A DNA stretch of 64,000 nt from Minicystis rosea (GCA_001931535.1 CP016211.1:7859703-7923702), one strand, 5' to 3'; counted from the stretch's first letter, positions 44,717 through 54,900 are shown. Notes: generated by a model not told the origin, from the letters alone. Program-made: numbers and translations.

Positions 44717-44773
44717 GAGCAGGCGAATCCGACACCATCGAACCAACGAGTCCAACCGCGAGCAGGCGAATCC
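44717..44773. repeat. Direct repeat in the divergent chemosensory promoter region
   Basis: The 14-base sequence GAGCAGGCGAATCC occurs at 44717-44730 and 44760-44773, 43 bases apart (about four helix turns), each followed by a similar ACA/ATCG stretch. Placed between the divergent cheY operon and the REC-PAS kinase gene; a possible regulator-binding pair. Confidence 0.45.
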
Positions 44774-44854
44774 AACATCGTTATGTTCCGGGCTATCATC
44801 AAAAGATCAAGCTGTTCCGTTGACATGATGACGCGGCCCGCCTAACACCCTCGA

Positions 44855-46300
44855 GTGACGAAGAGAGAACGGCGTTGGGTTTGGATCGTGGACGACTCGG
44901 CGCTCGATGCCGAGCGAGCGCGCCGGGCGCTCGCCGACGACTACGATGTTCGCATCTTCGCCGACGGCACGACCCTGCTCGAGGCGCTCGGCAGCTCGCC
45001 CTCACCGGACGTCCTCGTCCTCGATTGGGTGATGCCCGAGCTCTCGGGCCTCGATGTCTGTCGTTTCATTCGGTCCCGCAAAGACCGCTCCTCCCGAATG
45101 GCCATTCTGCTCCTCACGGCCCATCAGCGGACATCGCAGGTGGTCGAGGGGCTCAAGGCCGGCGCCGACGAGTACCTCTCCAAGCCTTATGCCGCGGAGG
45201 AGCTCTCGGCCCGTGTGGGCGCGCTCGTCCGCTCCCTCGCTTTGGTCGAGCGCGCCGAAGCGGCCGAGGCCACCGTCAAAGACCTCCTCGCCAGCGTCCC
45301 CGATGCGCTCGTCGTGCTCGACGGCGAGCAGCGCATCACCTACGCGAGCACCGAGGCGACGACCGTGCTCGGCCGGTCCGAGACGGCCCTCCTCGGCCGG
45401 CCCATCGAAGAGATCACCCCCGAGCTGTCGCGCGACCTCATCGCCTGCGCCGAAGCCGCGGGCGCCTCCTGCCCGCTGCCCGACGTCACCATTCGCGATC
45501 AGATCTACTCACCCACCGTCCGCGTCTTCCCTCAGGACAGCAGCAAGGCCATTCTCGCGCTGCGCAACGTCACCGAGCGCCGCCGCGCCGAGGCGCGCCG
45601 ACTCGACTTCTACTCCATCATCGCTCACGACCTGCGCTCACCGCTCAGCGCCATGTCGATGCGCCTCGAGCTGCTCGTCCGTGGCAAGCGCGGCCCCTTG
45701 CCTCCCGAAGCGATTCGCGATCTGCGGAGCATGCAGGGCTCGATTCGCACCCTCGTCTCGCTGATCAACGACTTCCTCGACATCGCCAGCCTCGGAGGCA
45801 CGGAGTATCGCCTCGTCAAAGAGGACATCGGCCTCTCCACGCTCGTCGACGCCACCATCGAAGAGCTGCGCCCGCTCCTCTCCTCCGCCGACATCACGCT
45901 CGACGTGCGGCGCGATCTCTGTCCCACCGTGCTCGCCGATCGCCGGAGGCTCATGCAGGTGCTCTCGAACCTGCTCTCCAATGCCATCAAGTTCACGCCC
46001 AGCGGCGGATACATCAAGGTCAGCTTCGCGGAGGCGGCCGGCTACGTGGAGACCATCGTGGAGGACAGCGGCCCCGGCATCGGCAGCGACGTGCTCCCCA
46101 CCTTGTTCCAGCGCTATTCGCGCGGTCGCGGCGGCGCGGCCGGCACGGGCCTCGGGCTCATGATCGTGCGCGAAGTGGTCGAGGCCCACGGCGGTACCGT
46201 CGGAGTCTCCAGCGAGAAGGGCCTCGGCAGTCGCTTCTGGTTCCGCTTGCCGGCGACCCCGCACGGCCCGCTCGACGAGCGCCGCCGCTCCGCCGCGTGA
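44855..46300 (+). CDS. Hybrid histidine kinase REC-PAS-HisKA-HATPase
   Basis: 481 residues, soluble. N-terminal receiver with Asp57 (VLVLDWVMPELSGL) and Lys in YLSKPYA; a PAS domain at about 142-240 (LLASVPDALVVLDGEQRITYASTEATTVLGRSE); phospho-acceptor His258 in SIIAHDLRSPLSAMSMRLELL; ATPase with N box LSNLLSNAIKF, G1 VEDSGPGIG and G2 GTGLGLMIVREVVEAHGG. Receiver-first kinases act as relays: phosphorylation of the receiver probably sets kinase activity. Divergent from the chemosensory operon, so a functional tie is likely. GTG 44855 start is the best available; no clear ribosome site. Confidence 0.93.
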   Translation: MTKRERRWVWIVDDSALDAERARRALADDYDVRIFADGTTLLEALGSSPSPDVLVLDWVMPELSGLDVCRFIRSRKDRSSRMAILLLTAHQRTSQVVEGLKAGADEYLSKPYAAEELSARVGALVRSLALVERAEAAEATVKDLLASVPDALVVLDGEQRITYASTEATTVLGRSETALLGRPIEEITPELSRDLIACAEAAGASCPLPDVTIRDQIYSPTVRVFPQDSSKAILALRNVTERRRAEARRLDFYSIIAHDLRSPLSAMSMRLELLVRGKRGPLPPEAIRDLRSMQGSIRTLVSLINDFLDIASLGGTEYRLVKEDIGLSTLVDATIEELRPLLSSADITLDVRRDLCPTVLADRRRLMQVLSNLLSNAIKFTPSGGYIKVSFAEAAGYVETIVEDSGPGIGSDVLPTLFQRYSRGRGGAAGTGLGLMIVREVVEAHGGTVGVSSEKGLGSRFWFRLPATPHGPLDERRRSAA

Positions 46301-46306
46301 TTCCCC

Positions 46307-48178
46307 TCATCCGCTGACGTGATAGCGCGTCGCCCGCGCCGCCCCGCGCCGCGCGATCTTCTTCGCGCGCACGAGCCGGCGCAGCGCGCGCAGCGCCGTG
46401 CTCTCGGAGATCGCGAGCGCCCGCGCGATCTCCGGCACCGAAGCCTCGCCCATGCGCATCAGCTTTTCGAGCACACGCCCATCCACCGCCGCCGCGTCCC
46501 GCGCCGCCTCCACGACGATCGGCGGCGGCGTCTCATCGAGCCCCTCGTCATCCGGCATCGGCGCCTCGAGCACCTCACCTGCATCGGCGCTCCCCGCTTC
46601 GTGGATGGGCACCGCCAATCCATATCCATGCGCGGTCACCGTCACCCATTCTCCACGCGGATCGAGGAACCCTCGCAAGCGATGAATCGTCGTCCGCACC
46701 AGCGGATCGTGCCGCTCCGGCCGATAACGACGCAGCCCCCACAGCCGCGCCACGATCGCTTCCTTCGACGCGCCCCCGCCCGCCAAGATCCGCAGGAGCG
46801 GCGGCACCCATCGCGGCGGGCTCGGACGCAGCCACAAGTCACCGCCGTCCTCCACGAGCACCGCATTCTCGTTCGACAAGAGCAGCACCCGCCGCGCCGG
46901 ACCGAGCCCGAGGATCTCCGGCACCGGCCCGAGCAAGCCCAACGAAAGCAGCCTCGACAGCGCGCTCTCGTCGCGTCGATCCGCCGCGCGGAGGAGCGGT
47001 GACAGCTCGTCCTCGGCGAACGCGCGCGTCCGCTCGCCCTCGAACTGCGTCAGCGCCGCCCGCGCCGTGTGATGCTCGGCCAGCCGCGAAAGCCGCCTGA
47101 GCTCCGCGATGGCACGATCGCGCCGCGCCGGCGCATCGATGGCCTGCCCCACGAAGGCCTCGAACGCATAGAGCTCCGCGCGAAAGGCGACGTCACTCTC
47201 GTCCACGAGCTCGCGCGCTTCATCGAGCAGCGCCGCGCACGCGCGCGCCCCCTGTCCCCAGCGCGTCACGTAGAGCCGCGCGATCAGGCTCGTCACCTTG
47301 GCCCGCCGCGCATCCATCCGGAGCGCGTCGCGATCGACCTGCGCGAGCGTGTCCATCGCCTCGCTTCCGCGGCCGCGCAGCGCATATTGCACGGCGGCCT
47401 GCGCCATCATCGTCCGCCGCGAGTACGAGTCGTGCGCGCGCTCCGCAAGCCGTGCTTCCAGATCGCGAATCGCCTCCGGCCCCACCTTGAACTTCGCTTG
47501 ATACACGACCATCGAGCACGCGATCGCGTGCGCGTTCATCGTGAAGCCGAGCCGCTCGGCCAGGCTCTTCGCCTGCTCCAGGAGCGCCATTCCCGCTTGG
47601 AATTGCCCGACCTGCACGAACGCGTGACCGCGCAGATCCGTCGAGAGCATCTGCGCATACGCGAACCGCCCCACGTGCGCCGCGCGCAACGCCCGCAGCG
47701 CGTGCCGCGCCGCGGCCCGGTATCGCCCCGTGAAATAGCGATGGCAGGCGAGCCCTTGAAACGCGAGCGCGACCGCCCACGGCTCCGCCTCGCGCACGCG
47801 CGACCGCGCCCCCGTCACGAGCAGGTCGTGTCCGCGCGCGAAGTCACCGGCCCGCGCGTGCGCCACCCCGAGGAAGAACCGCGCCGCCGCCGCCGTGCGT
47901 GGATCGTGGACGCCCGCGCGTCGCTTCCACCCGGCAAAGCACGTCTCCGCATCCGCCAAACGACCGAGGAACGCGAGCGCTCCCACCACGAACGCCACGT
48001 CCTCGTCACGCACCTCCGCCCCGGGCGCGTCGAACGTCTCCGCTGCGATCTTCGCGTACTGTCCCGCGAAGAACTCACGCGCCGCCGCGGTCTCGCCGAC
48101 CACCGCGCGTGCCTGAGGCTTGTTCTTGGAGCGATTCGAAGCCACCATCGCGAAGCCCGGCGCCGCGGGGACGGCCAC
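46307..48178 (-). CDS. TPR regulator with winged-helix and C-terminal HTH domains
   Basis: 623 residues. Residues 30-390 are TPR-like helical repeats (AAARFFLGVAHARAGDFARGHDLL, AAARHALRALRAAHVGRFAYAQML, FQAGMALLEQAKSLAERLG). At about 430-535 lies a Trans_reg_C-like winged helix (REAIVARL-type region KEAIVARLWGLRRYRPERHDPLVRTTIHRLRGFLDPRGEWVTVTAHGYGLAVP). After an acidic linker a second small HTH (about 565-620; LMRMGEASVPEIARALAISESTALRALRRLVRAKKIARRG) ends the protein. It resembles a family of large myxobacterial regulators; ligand unknown. GTG 48178 is preferred over ATG 48148 because a perfect TATAAT box ends 11 bases before it. Confidence 0.8.
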   Translation of the reverse strand: MAVPAAPGFAMVASNRSKNKPQARAVVGETAAAREFFAGQYAKIAAETFDAPGAEVRDEDVAFVVGALAFLGRLADAETCFAGWKRRAGVHDPRTAAAARFFLGVAHARAGDFARGHDLLVTGARSRVREAEPWAVALAFQGLACHRYFTGRYRAAARHALRALRAAHVGRFAYAQMLSTDLRGHAFVQVGQFQAGMALLEQAKSLAERLGFTMNAHAIACSMVVYQAKFKVGPEAIRDLEARLAERAHDSYSRRTMMAQAAVQYALRGRGSEAMDTLAQVDRDALRMDARRAKVTSLIARLYVTRWGQGARACAALLDEARELVDESDVAFRAELYAFEAFVGQAIDAPARRDRAIAELRRLSRLAEHHTARAALTQFEGERTRAFAEDELSPLLRAADRRDESALSRLLSLGLLGPVPEILGLGPARRVLLLSNENAVLVEDGGDLWLRPSPPRWVPPLLRILAGGGASKEAIVARLWGLRRYRPERHDPLVRTTIHRLRGFLDPRGEWVTVTAHGYGLAVPIHEAGSADAGEVLEAPMPDDEGLDETPPPIVVEAARDAAAVDGRVLEKLMRMGEASVPEIARALAISESTALRALRRLVRAKKIARRGAARATRYHVSG

Positions 48179-48230
48179 CGGGTGACGGGATTATATACAC
48201 GTTTTCATTGAAGATATATCCCATCACCCG
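48179..48230. promoter_or_regulatory. Large imperfect palindrome containing a perfect -10 box
   Basis: Arms 48179-48197 and 48213-48230 (CGGGTGACGGGAT-T-ATATA against GATATATCCCATCACCCG) pair with one mismatch and one extra base. On the minus strand 48195-48190 reads TATAAT, 11 bases before the regulator's GTG start. Additional TCACCCG half-sites follow at 48240-48246. Probably the regulator's own operator and promoter. Confidence 0.65.
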
Positions 48231-48335
48231 AGAATCGCGTCACCCGCGTCACGGGGCGAAACTCGGCACTGGGCCGAGCCGGCCTCATGGTCTCTGCACG
48301 CGACGCCGCACGAGGCGCGCGACAAAGGAGACATC

Positions 48336-48752
48336 ATGAGCACGCGCTTCTTCTTCTTCGGTTCCCTTGCCTTCATCCTCGCGGCCTGCAACGCCGACGG
48401 CACCGGCAGCTCCTCTCAAGCGGTCGTGCTCGATGTTCGCTGCGCCGCCGACACCGACTGCCCGGGCGGCTTCCAGTGCGAAACCGAGGTCGAGCACGGC
48501 ACCGCCGCGAGCTACTGCGTGTCCGACGACAGCCAGGGCACCTCGACGGGCACGTGTCCCGCGGGCTACGAGCTCGAGACCGAGCACGGCAGCACCTTCT
48601 GCAAACCGCACGGCGGCACCGGCAAGAAGGACGGCACCCAGACCACGGGCGACGCGTGCATCACCAGCGCCGACTGCGCGTCCGGCCTCGAATGTGAGGT
48701 CGAAACCGAGCATGGCGTCACGACATCGTTCTGCAAGGCCCACGGCGGCTGA
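48336..48752 (+). CDS. Small Cys-rich lipoprotein with repeated EHG motifs
   Basis: 138 residues. Signal peptide MSTRFFFFGSLAFILAAC with lipobox. The mature part has three related segments (CETEVEHGTAASYC, YELETEHGSTFCKPHGG, CEVETEHGVTTSFCKAHGG), each an acidic-His-Gly turn followed by a cysteine; they may bind metal through His/Glu or pair cysteines. No known family. An AAGGAG ribosome site precedes the ATG. It is divergent from the TPR regulator across the large palindrome and so is a likely target of it. Confidence 0.75.
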   Translation: MSTRFFFFGSLAFILAACNADGTGSSSQAVVLDVRCAADTDCPGGFQCETEVEHGTAASYCVSDDSQGTSTGTCPAGYELETEHGSTFCKPHGGTGKKDGTQTTGDACITSADCASGLECEVETEHGVTTSFCKAHGG

Positions 48753-48798
48753 TCGATCTCCGATGGAGCCGCACGGCGTGATAGCGATGGGAGACATC

Positions 48799-49386
48799 AT
48801 GCGGAACCTTCACTCGAGAATGGTCACGATCGCGGGCGCGCTGTTCCTCGTGCTCGGCACGGCCTGCGCTCCGGAAGGCAGCAGCGGCAATGGCGGCGCC
48901 CCGCCGGGCGCGGTCGCGCACGCCTTCCGCGGCACCTACGAAGTTCCGGTCACGCCCGATCTGGCGAGCGCCGCGGTGTACGGCGTGGCGGAGGTCGAAT
49001 GGCACGTCGTCGGCAACACCGTCACGCTCGAATACGATCTTCCGCTCGGCCTCGTCGGCACCGACGTGCGCGTCGAGTTCACCGGCCCCATGGACACCGC
49101 GACGAGCACGGCCAAGCTCACCGGCCTTCCCGGCACCGCCGATTGCACGCTCTCGGGCACCGGCATCTCGTGCCTGGAGCACATGAGCGGTCTCCTCCCG
49201 ATGACGCCCGATTACGCCGTCATCGAAGCCCTCGCCCAAACTGAATATGCCGGCCCCGCCGCCCACCGCATCGAGGTCGCCAAGCAATTTGCCGTCGACC
49301 CGATTGGCATCGTGAAATTCGATCTCGACGCGCCCGTCGTCGGCGATGACTCCATCGACGACGATCACGGAATCGAGCACGATTAG
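48799..49386 (+). CDS. Lipoprotein of unknown function
   Basis: 195 residues. ATG 48799, preceded by GGGAGA, gives signal peptide MRNLHSRMVTIAGALFLVLGTAC with lipobox. The mature part looks all-beta (FRGTYEVPVTPDLASAAVYGVAEVEWHVVGNTVTLEYDLPLGLVGTDVRVEF), with one disulfide candidate (CTLSGTGISC) and an acidic, His-containing tail (GDDSIDDDHGIEHD). No family recognised. It is 46 bases after the previous lipoprotein and likely in the same transcript. Confidence 0.7.
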   Translation: MRNLHSRMVTIAGALFLVLGTACAPEGSSGNGGAPPGAVAHAFRGTYEVPVTPDLASAAVYGVAEVEWHVVGNTVTLEYDLPLGLVGTDVRVEFTGPMDTATSTAKLTGLPGTADCTLSGTGISCLEHMSGLLPMTPDYAVIEALAQTEYAGPAAHRIEVAKQFAVDPIGIVKFDLDAPVVGDDSIDDDHGIEHD

Positions 49387-49468
49387 CGCGCCGCACGACG
49401 CAGGCCGTCATCGACGATGACGCGCCCCGCGACACGGCATCATGGACACCCGCATCGCGAGCCTCTGA

Positions 49469-49474
49469 TACGCT
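49469..49474 (+). promoter_or_regulatory. Extended -10-like box TGATACGCT of a leaderless gene
   Basis: TACGCT with an upstream TG dinucleotide ends six bases before GTG 49481 and no ribosome site intervenes, so the transcript would begin at about the start codon. Confidence 0.4.
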
Positions 49475-49480
49475 GGCTCG

Positions 49481-51412
49481 GTGCAACGCCTCGTCGCCCT
49501 TCCGCTCCTCGCCATCGCGTTCCTCGGTTGCTCGAGCGACACCGAGACCATGATGATGCAGCCGCCGGCGCCCGATCCGCCCTCGATCGAGGCGCTCTAC
49601 GGCCCGGCGCCGGCGACCAATCTCACCCCCTATCCATCGGATCGCTACACGATCCCCGACGCGACCACGCGCACCGGCCTGCGCGTGCAGATCGACGCCA
49701 ATGCCACGATCGATCCCCTCGTCGCCGCCTACGATCTCGTCGCCCAAGAGCTGAGCGAGATGGATGGCTTCTCCACCGCCGGCGGCGTCGTGGCGAGCTT
49801 CAGCGGCCCCATCGACGTCCGCGGCATCATCCACGATCCCTTCGCCGACCCGCCCATCACCGAGCCCGCGCGCGACGCGCTCGATTACACGAAGCCCGAC
49901 GCGCCCTTCTTCCTCCTCGACGTCGACCCCAAATCGCCCGAGCGCGGCAAAGCCCGTGGCCTCGTCCCCCGCTGGTGGGCGCAGGCCAAAGACATCGATT
50001 TCCCCGTCGACGAGTTCACCCTCGTGGCCCAACCATCGGTGCCGCTCCGTCCCGGCACCCGCTATCTCTTCGCCGTCACGAACCGTCTCAAGGCCGCCGA
50101 CGGCGGCAGCATCGGTCGCGCAGACGACATGAATCGTCTCCTCGAAAAGGGCGAAGACGATGCTTATGGCGCCGAGGTGAAAGACGCCCTCGCCGCAATG
50201 GAGACCTCGTTCGGCGTGTCGCGCGAGGACCTCGTCCTCGCCTCCGTCTTCACCACAGCCACCGTGATCGACGAGACACTGGCGCTCGCCGAGCGCGCCC
50301 GCTCCGCACCGTCTCCCGCGCTCGGCTCTCCCTGGGAAGTCGAGACGCCCATCAACGCACCCGATACACGCGTCCGCTTCCGCGCCGTCTTCCAAACACC
50401 CGAATACCGCCGCCCGCTCCCGACAGGCACCTGGGAGATCAAAGATGGTAAGCCCGTCCAGCAAAAGGAGGTCGGGCTCGAGGTCTTCCTCGCCTTCTCC
50501 GATGCGACCCAATCCGGCCCGCGCCCCATCGTGATTTACCAGCACGGCCTCGGCGGCGACAAAGATGGCAATTGGGGCACCGCCCAGCGCCTCGCCGAGC
50601 TGAACGCCGCGGTCATCGCCATCGATTCACCGGAGCACGGCTCGCGCTCCAGCGGCGGCAGCGCCCTCACCTGGGCCTTCAGCTTCTTCGGTGTCGACCC
50701 GAGCGGCAACAGCTTCGACATCGCCCGTGCCCGCGACAACTTCCGTCAGATGACCTCCGATCAGCTCGAGCTCGTGCGCTTCATCAAGAGACTCGGGACA
50801 CTCGATCTGCTCCCCGTCGGCGCGCCCGACGGCGTCCCCGATCTCGATGTCTCACGCATCCTCTACATCGGCCACTCCTTCGGATCCGTGCAGGGCCCGG
50901 CCATTTTCGCGCTCGCCCCCGAGATCACCCAAGCCACCTGGAACGTGGGTGGCGATGGCCTGATGATGCTCCTCCGCGATTCGAGCACCTTCAGCCTCCT
51001 CGTCAATTCCCTCAAACCTCCGGCCACGCCCGACGGCGCCATGGGCCGTTTCTTCGCGGTCACCCAAGCCATCGTCGACCCCGGCGACCCCATCAACTTC
51101 GCCCGCTTCGCCAACCAGGAAGCACCGCCCGGCGTCCCCGACTGGAAGCCTCGAGACGTGCTCTTGCAAGAGGTCATCAACGACAGCATCGTCCCGAACT
51201 CCACCACCGAAGCCCTGGCCCGCGCCGCCGGCCTCGTGCTCCTCGATCCCAAGAGCGCCATCTCCGGCCTCCCCAGCGCAAAGGCCCCTGCCACCGGCAA
51301 CGTGGCCGGCGGCGCGACCGGTGGAATCTCGCAATTCGACGTCATCGAAGGTGGCCAAACCGCCCAGCACGGCGAGCTCATCTTCTCCCCGAGGCCCGCG
51401 CCCAATACGTGA
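49481..51412 (+). CDS. Alpha/beta-hydrolase lipoprotein, C-terminus frameshifted
   Basis: 643 residues as sequenced. Signal peptide MQRLVALPLLAIAFLGC with lipobox. An N-terminal domain (about 40-320; NLTPYPSDRYTIPDATT, LRPGTRYLFAVTNRLKAADGG) is the type that precedes bacterial virulence-factor lipases. The hydrolase domain follows: VIYQHGLGGDKDGNW gives the oxyanion region and IGHSFGSVQG the nucleophile serine. Likely an extracellular or outer-membrane esterase/lipase. The last residues SPRPAPNT look wrong: one more C in the C run 51387-51390 restores SPEARAQYVNFFKT and extends the protein to a stop at 51481-51483, the tail expected for this family. Confidence 0.85.
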   Translation: MQRLVALPLLAIAFLGCSSDTETMMMQPPAPDPPSIEALYGPAPATNLTPYPSDRYTIPDATTRTGLRVQIDANATIDPLVAAYDLVAQELSEMDGFSTAGGVVASFSGPIDVRGIIHDPFADPPITEPARDALDYTKPDAPFFLLDVDPKSPERGKARGLVPRWWAQAKDIDFPVDEFTLVAQPSVPLRPGTRYLFAVTNRLKAADGGSIGRADDMNRLLEKGEDDAYGAEVKDALAAMETSFGVSREDLVLASVFTTATVIDETLALAERARSAPSPALGSPWEVETPINAPDTRVRFRAVFQTPEYRRPLPTGTWEIKDGKPVQQKEVGLEVFLAFSDATQSGPRPIVIYQHGLGGDKDGNWGTAQRLAELNAAVIAIDSPEHGSRSSGGSALTWAFSFFGVDPSGNSFDIARARDNFRQMTSDQLELVRFIKRLGTLDLLPVGAPDGVPDLDVSRILYIGHSFGSVQGPAIFALAPEITQATWNVGGDGLMMLLRDSSTFSLLVNSLKPPATPDGAMGRFFAVTQAIVDPGDPINFARFANQEAPPGVPDWKPRDVLLQEVINDSIVPNSTTEALARAAGLVLLDPKSAISGLPSAKAPATGNVAGGATGGISQFDVIEGGQTAQHGELIFSPRPAPNT

Positions 51413-51520
51413 ATTTCTTCAAAACCGGCCTCGCCTCCCCGCACGCCACCATCGCGCCGGCATATCCACCCGCCGCGCCCTGAAACCATCTCACCCTCAT
51501 TCGATTAGGAACGCCCCCCG

Positions 51521-51799
51521 ATGAAGTCTCTTCTCTCCACGAGCCTCCTCACCGCATTGACCCTGCTCCTCCTCGGCTGTGACAACGAGCCCGCCGCCAA
51601 CAAGTTCTGCAAAGGGCCGGACGGGAACGTGCAGGACTGCGCCATCGCCTGCATGACCACCAAAGCGACGGACGTGTGCAAGCTCTACGAAACGAAGACC
51701 AAAGCCGTCTGTGACAAGGTCGGCAAGGCCGCCTGCCAGCGAATCTGCGACAAGGACAAGAACGAGCACGCCTGCGCCCACGTGAAGACGATGAAGTAA
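51521..51799 (+). CDS. Small Cys-rich lipoprotein
   Basis: 92 residues. MKSLLSTSLLTALTLLLLGC is a signal peptide with lipobox; the remaining 72 residues contain seven cysteines (NKFCKGPDGNVQDCAIACMTTKATDVC, AVCDKVGKAACQRICDKDK, HACAHV) and many Lys/Asp. No family recognised. An AGGAAC ribosome-like site precedes the ATG, and it follows the hydrolase closely, so it may be cotranscribed. Confidence 0.75.
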   Translation: MKSLLSTSLLTALTLLLLGCDNEPAANKFCKGPDGNVQDCAIACMTTKATDVCKLYETKTKAVCDKVGKAACQRICDKDKNEHACAHVKTMK

Positions 51800-51909
51800 T
51801 CGCTGGGGCACCTCCGCGCAGGCCGCCGAAAGCAGCCTGATGCTCGGTTCAGGCGTCCGAGAAAGGCCTTGACAGGGCGGAGGGGTTCGTCGTTCCTTCG
51901 TCCCAATTC

Positions 51910-54900
51910 ATGGGCGACCTGTCGCAGCGGCTCACCGATCTCTCGGAGGGGAAGCGCGCCCTCCTCCGCGAAATGCTGCGCCGGGAAGGCCATGATTTCG
52001 GGCGGGTCCCCGTCCGCCCACGCGCGCCCGGCCAGGCCGACCTACCGCTCTCTTATGCGCAGGAGAGCCTTTGGTTCATGTGTCATCTGGCCGGAGGCAG
52101 CGCGGTCTACAACCTCCCCTCCGCGGTTCGCCTCACGGGCACGCTCGATCACGAGGCCTTCACCCGCGCGCTCCGTGAAATCGTGCGCCGGCACGAAATC
52201 CTGCGCACCCGCTTCCCCGCCGCCGGCGGCCGCCCGACGCAGGAGATCCTCCCCGATCTCCCGCTCGATCTCCCCATCATCGATTGCACCGATCTCCCCG
52301 AGCCCGAGCGCGAGCCGCACGCCCTCCGCCTCGCCGATGACGCCTGCACGCGCGCCTTCGATCTCGCCGAAGGCCCGCTCTTCCGCGCTCGTCTTTATCG
52401 CATTCGCCCCGACGAGCACATCTTCCTCTTGGTTTTTCACCACCTCGTTTGGGACGGTTGGTCCATCGGGGTGCTCACCGGCGAGCTGACCGCGCTCTAT
52501 CAGGCGTTCCGGGCGCACAAGCCCTCTCCCCTGCCGGATCTGCCGGTCCAATATGCCGACTATGCCCTCTGGCAGCGAGAATGGTTATCCGGCGATCTCC
52601 TCGCCGGCCACCTTGCTTATTGGCAAGAGCGCCTCCGCGGCATCCGCCCCATGGAGCTGCCGCTCGATCGCCCGCGCGCCGCAACCCCCACCTTCTCCGG
52701 TGCTGCCGAGCTGATCGAGCTCCCGCCTTCCCTCCGCGCCTCCGTCGACGCCCTCTGCCAGCGCGCCGGGACGACGCTCTACATGACGATGCTCGCCGCC
52801 TTCCTGGTCCTCCTCTCGCGCTATGCGAGCGAAGATCGGATCGTCGTCGGCACGCCCATCGCCAACCGGCGCCGGGCCGAAATCGAGCCCCTCATCGGCC
52901 ATTTCGCCAACATCATCGTGGTCGCGGCCGACCTCTCGGGCCGCCCGACCTTCCTGGATCTTCTCGCCCGGGTCAAAGAGCTCACCACCGGCGCGTATGC
53001 CCATCAGGATCTCCCTTTCGAGATGCTCGTGGACAAGCTGCGTGCCCCGCGAGACGCCGCCAAGAATCCGCTCTTCCAAGTGATGTTCGGCCTCCATCAG
53101 GAGCGCCTCGACACCATCGATCTCCCCGGCCTCGTCGTGCGCCCCGTCAACGTCAGCGCCGACAGCAGCCATTTCGATCTCGGCCTCCACTTCTGGCGCC
53201 AACGGGACACCATCGCGGGGCTCCTCGCCTACAACCGCGATCTCTTCGACGCCGCCACCATGAAGCGGCTCACCGCCCATTACGAGACGCTCCTCACCGC
53301 GGCGGCCCACGATCCCGATCGAGACATCACCACGCTTCCCTATCTGACGAGCGACGAGACCGCATGGCTCTCGTCCCGCACCGGCGCGCCGCTCCCTCCG
53401 CACACACGCGACGTCCTCGCGCTCATCGCCGCGCAGGCCCGCGCTCTGCCGTCGTCGGCCGCCGTCGTGGCGCCGAGCGGAATCGTCACCTTCGCCGAGC
53501 TCACCTCCCGCGCACAACGGTTGGCAAGCCATCTCGCAGATACGAAGTCACCCGTAGGCCTCTTGATCGAGCCCGGCCCGGAGCAGGTGATGGCCCTCGT
53601 CGGCATCCTCCAATCCGGCTGCCCGCTCGTTTTGCTCGATCCGCGCGCCTCCGCCGATCACCTCACATCCATTCTCGCCCAGGCCGGCGTCACGCGCGTC
53701 GTCACCCAGCGAAGCCTCGCCTGCCACTTTCCCGATCTCGATCGCGATCGGCTCTACGTCGACGACCCCTTACCCGATATCCCCTCTCCATTGCCTCTCC
53801 CCGCAGGCCCCGAGGACATCGCGTACATCTCGCATGCCTCCGGGCGTGCCGTCTCCATCACCCACCGCGCCCTGGCCGAGCGGATTGCCATTCTCACCTC
53901 CAGATTCGATGTCTCCCCCGGAGAATCGCTCTGGGCCTCGGCGCCCGCCGGCCGCGATTTCTTCCCCATCGAGATCCTCTGGCCGCTCTCCCGCGGCGCA
54001 TCCATCGTCTTCACCGCCTCTCCGTGTGGCCCTTCCCTTCCGGACCGGCCCATCGACGTTGCTCACCTCACCCCCGCGGCCCTCTGCTCCATCCTCGCTT
54101 CGGGCACCTCCGATCCCTTTGCGGGCACACGCCTCGTGCTCGCGAGCGGCGCTCCGCTCGCAGCCCATTGGATCGACGCCCATCACCGCCGCTCCCGCGC
54201 CCCGCTCGTGTATCTCTACAGCCCTCCCGAGGTCGCCGCCGAGGTCGCCTCGTGCGTCTGTTCACTCGGCCTCTCCGGCCTCCCGAATGGAGAGCCGATG
54301 GGCATTGCCATCCGCGTGCGCGACCGCACGAGCGCGCTCGTTCCCGTCGGCGTGCCCGGCGCTCTTCACGCGGGCAGCGTCGCCACCGCGGATCGCGGCC
54401 ACTGGACGGCCACGGGCACGCTCGCCTTCACCGGATCCGAGCCTCGCACGCTGTGGCGTGATGGATTGCGCATTCAGCTCGACACCATCGAGACCGCCAT
54501 TCTTCGCCACCCAGCCATCGATGCCTGTCACACCGCCGTGCGCGCATGCTCGGGCGGCGAGGACGAGATCGTCGCCTGGGTCGTCCCCGCCGGCCCCATC
54601 GCACCTCGCCAGCTCGAACAACAGATCTCCGCGTTGCTCCCCATCTCGGGATTGCCCTTGACCATCGTCCCGGTGGGCACCCTCCCGTTCGATGCCGAAG
54701 GCCACCTCGACGAGCAAGCGCTCCTCGATCTCCCCATCATCGACGAAGCCTCGATCCAGCGTTGGGAAAAGGCCCTCTCCGCCACCTCGGCCCGCGTCAA
54801 AGTCATCGCCACCAAGGCCCTTTCGCCGCTCGCCTCCATCCACGTCTCCACGCTCCTGAAAAGCGCCCACGCCGCTACCCGCTCTGCCATCGCGCCGGCA

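Noticed and set aside
51869..51874. TTGACA as the -35 of the NRPS promoter
   Set aside because: A perfect hexamer, but no -10-like sequence at 16-18 bases; kept only as a note.
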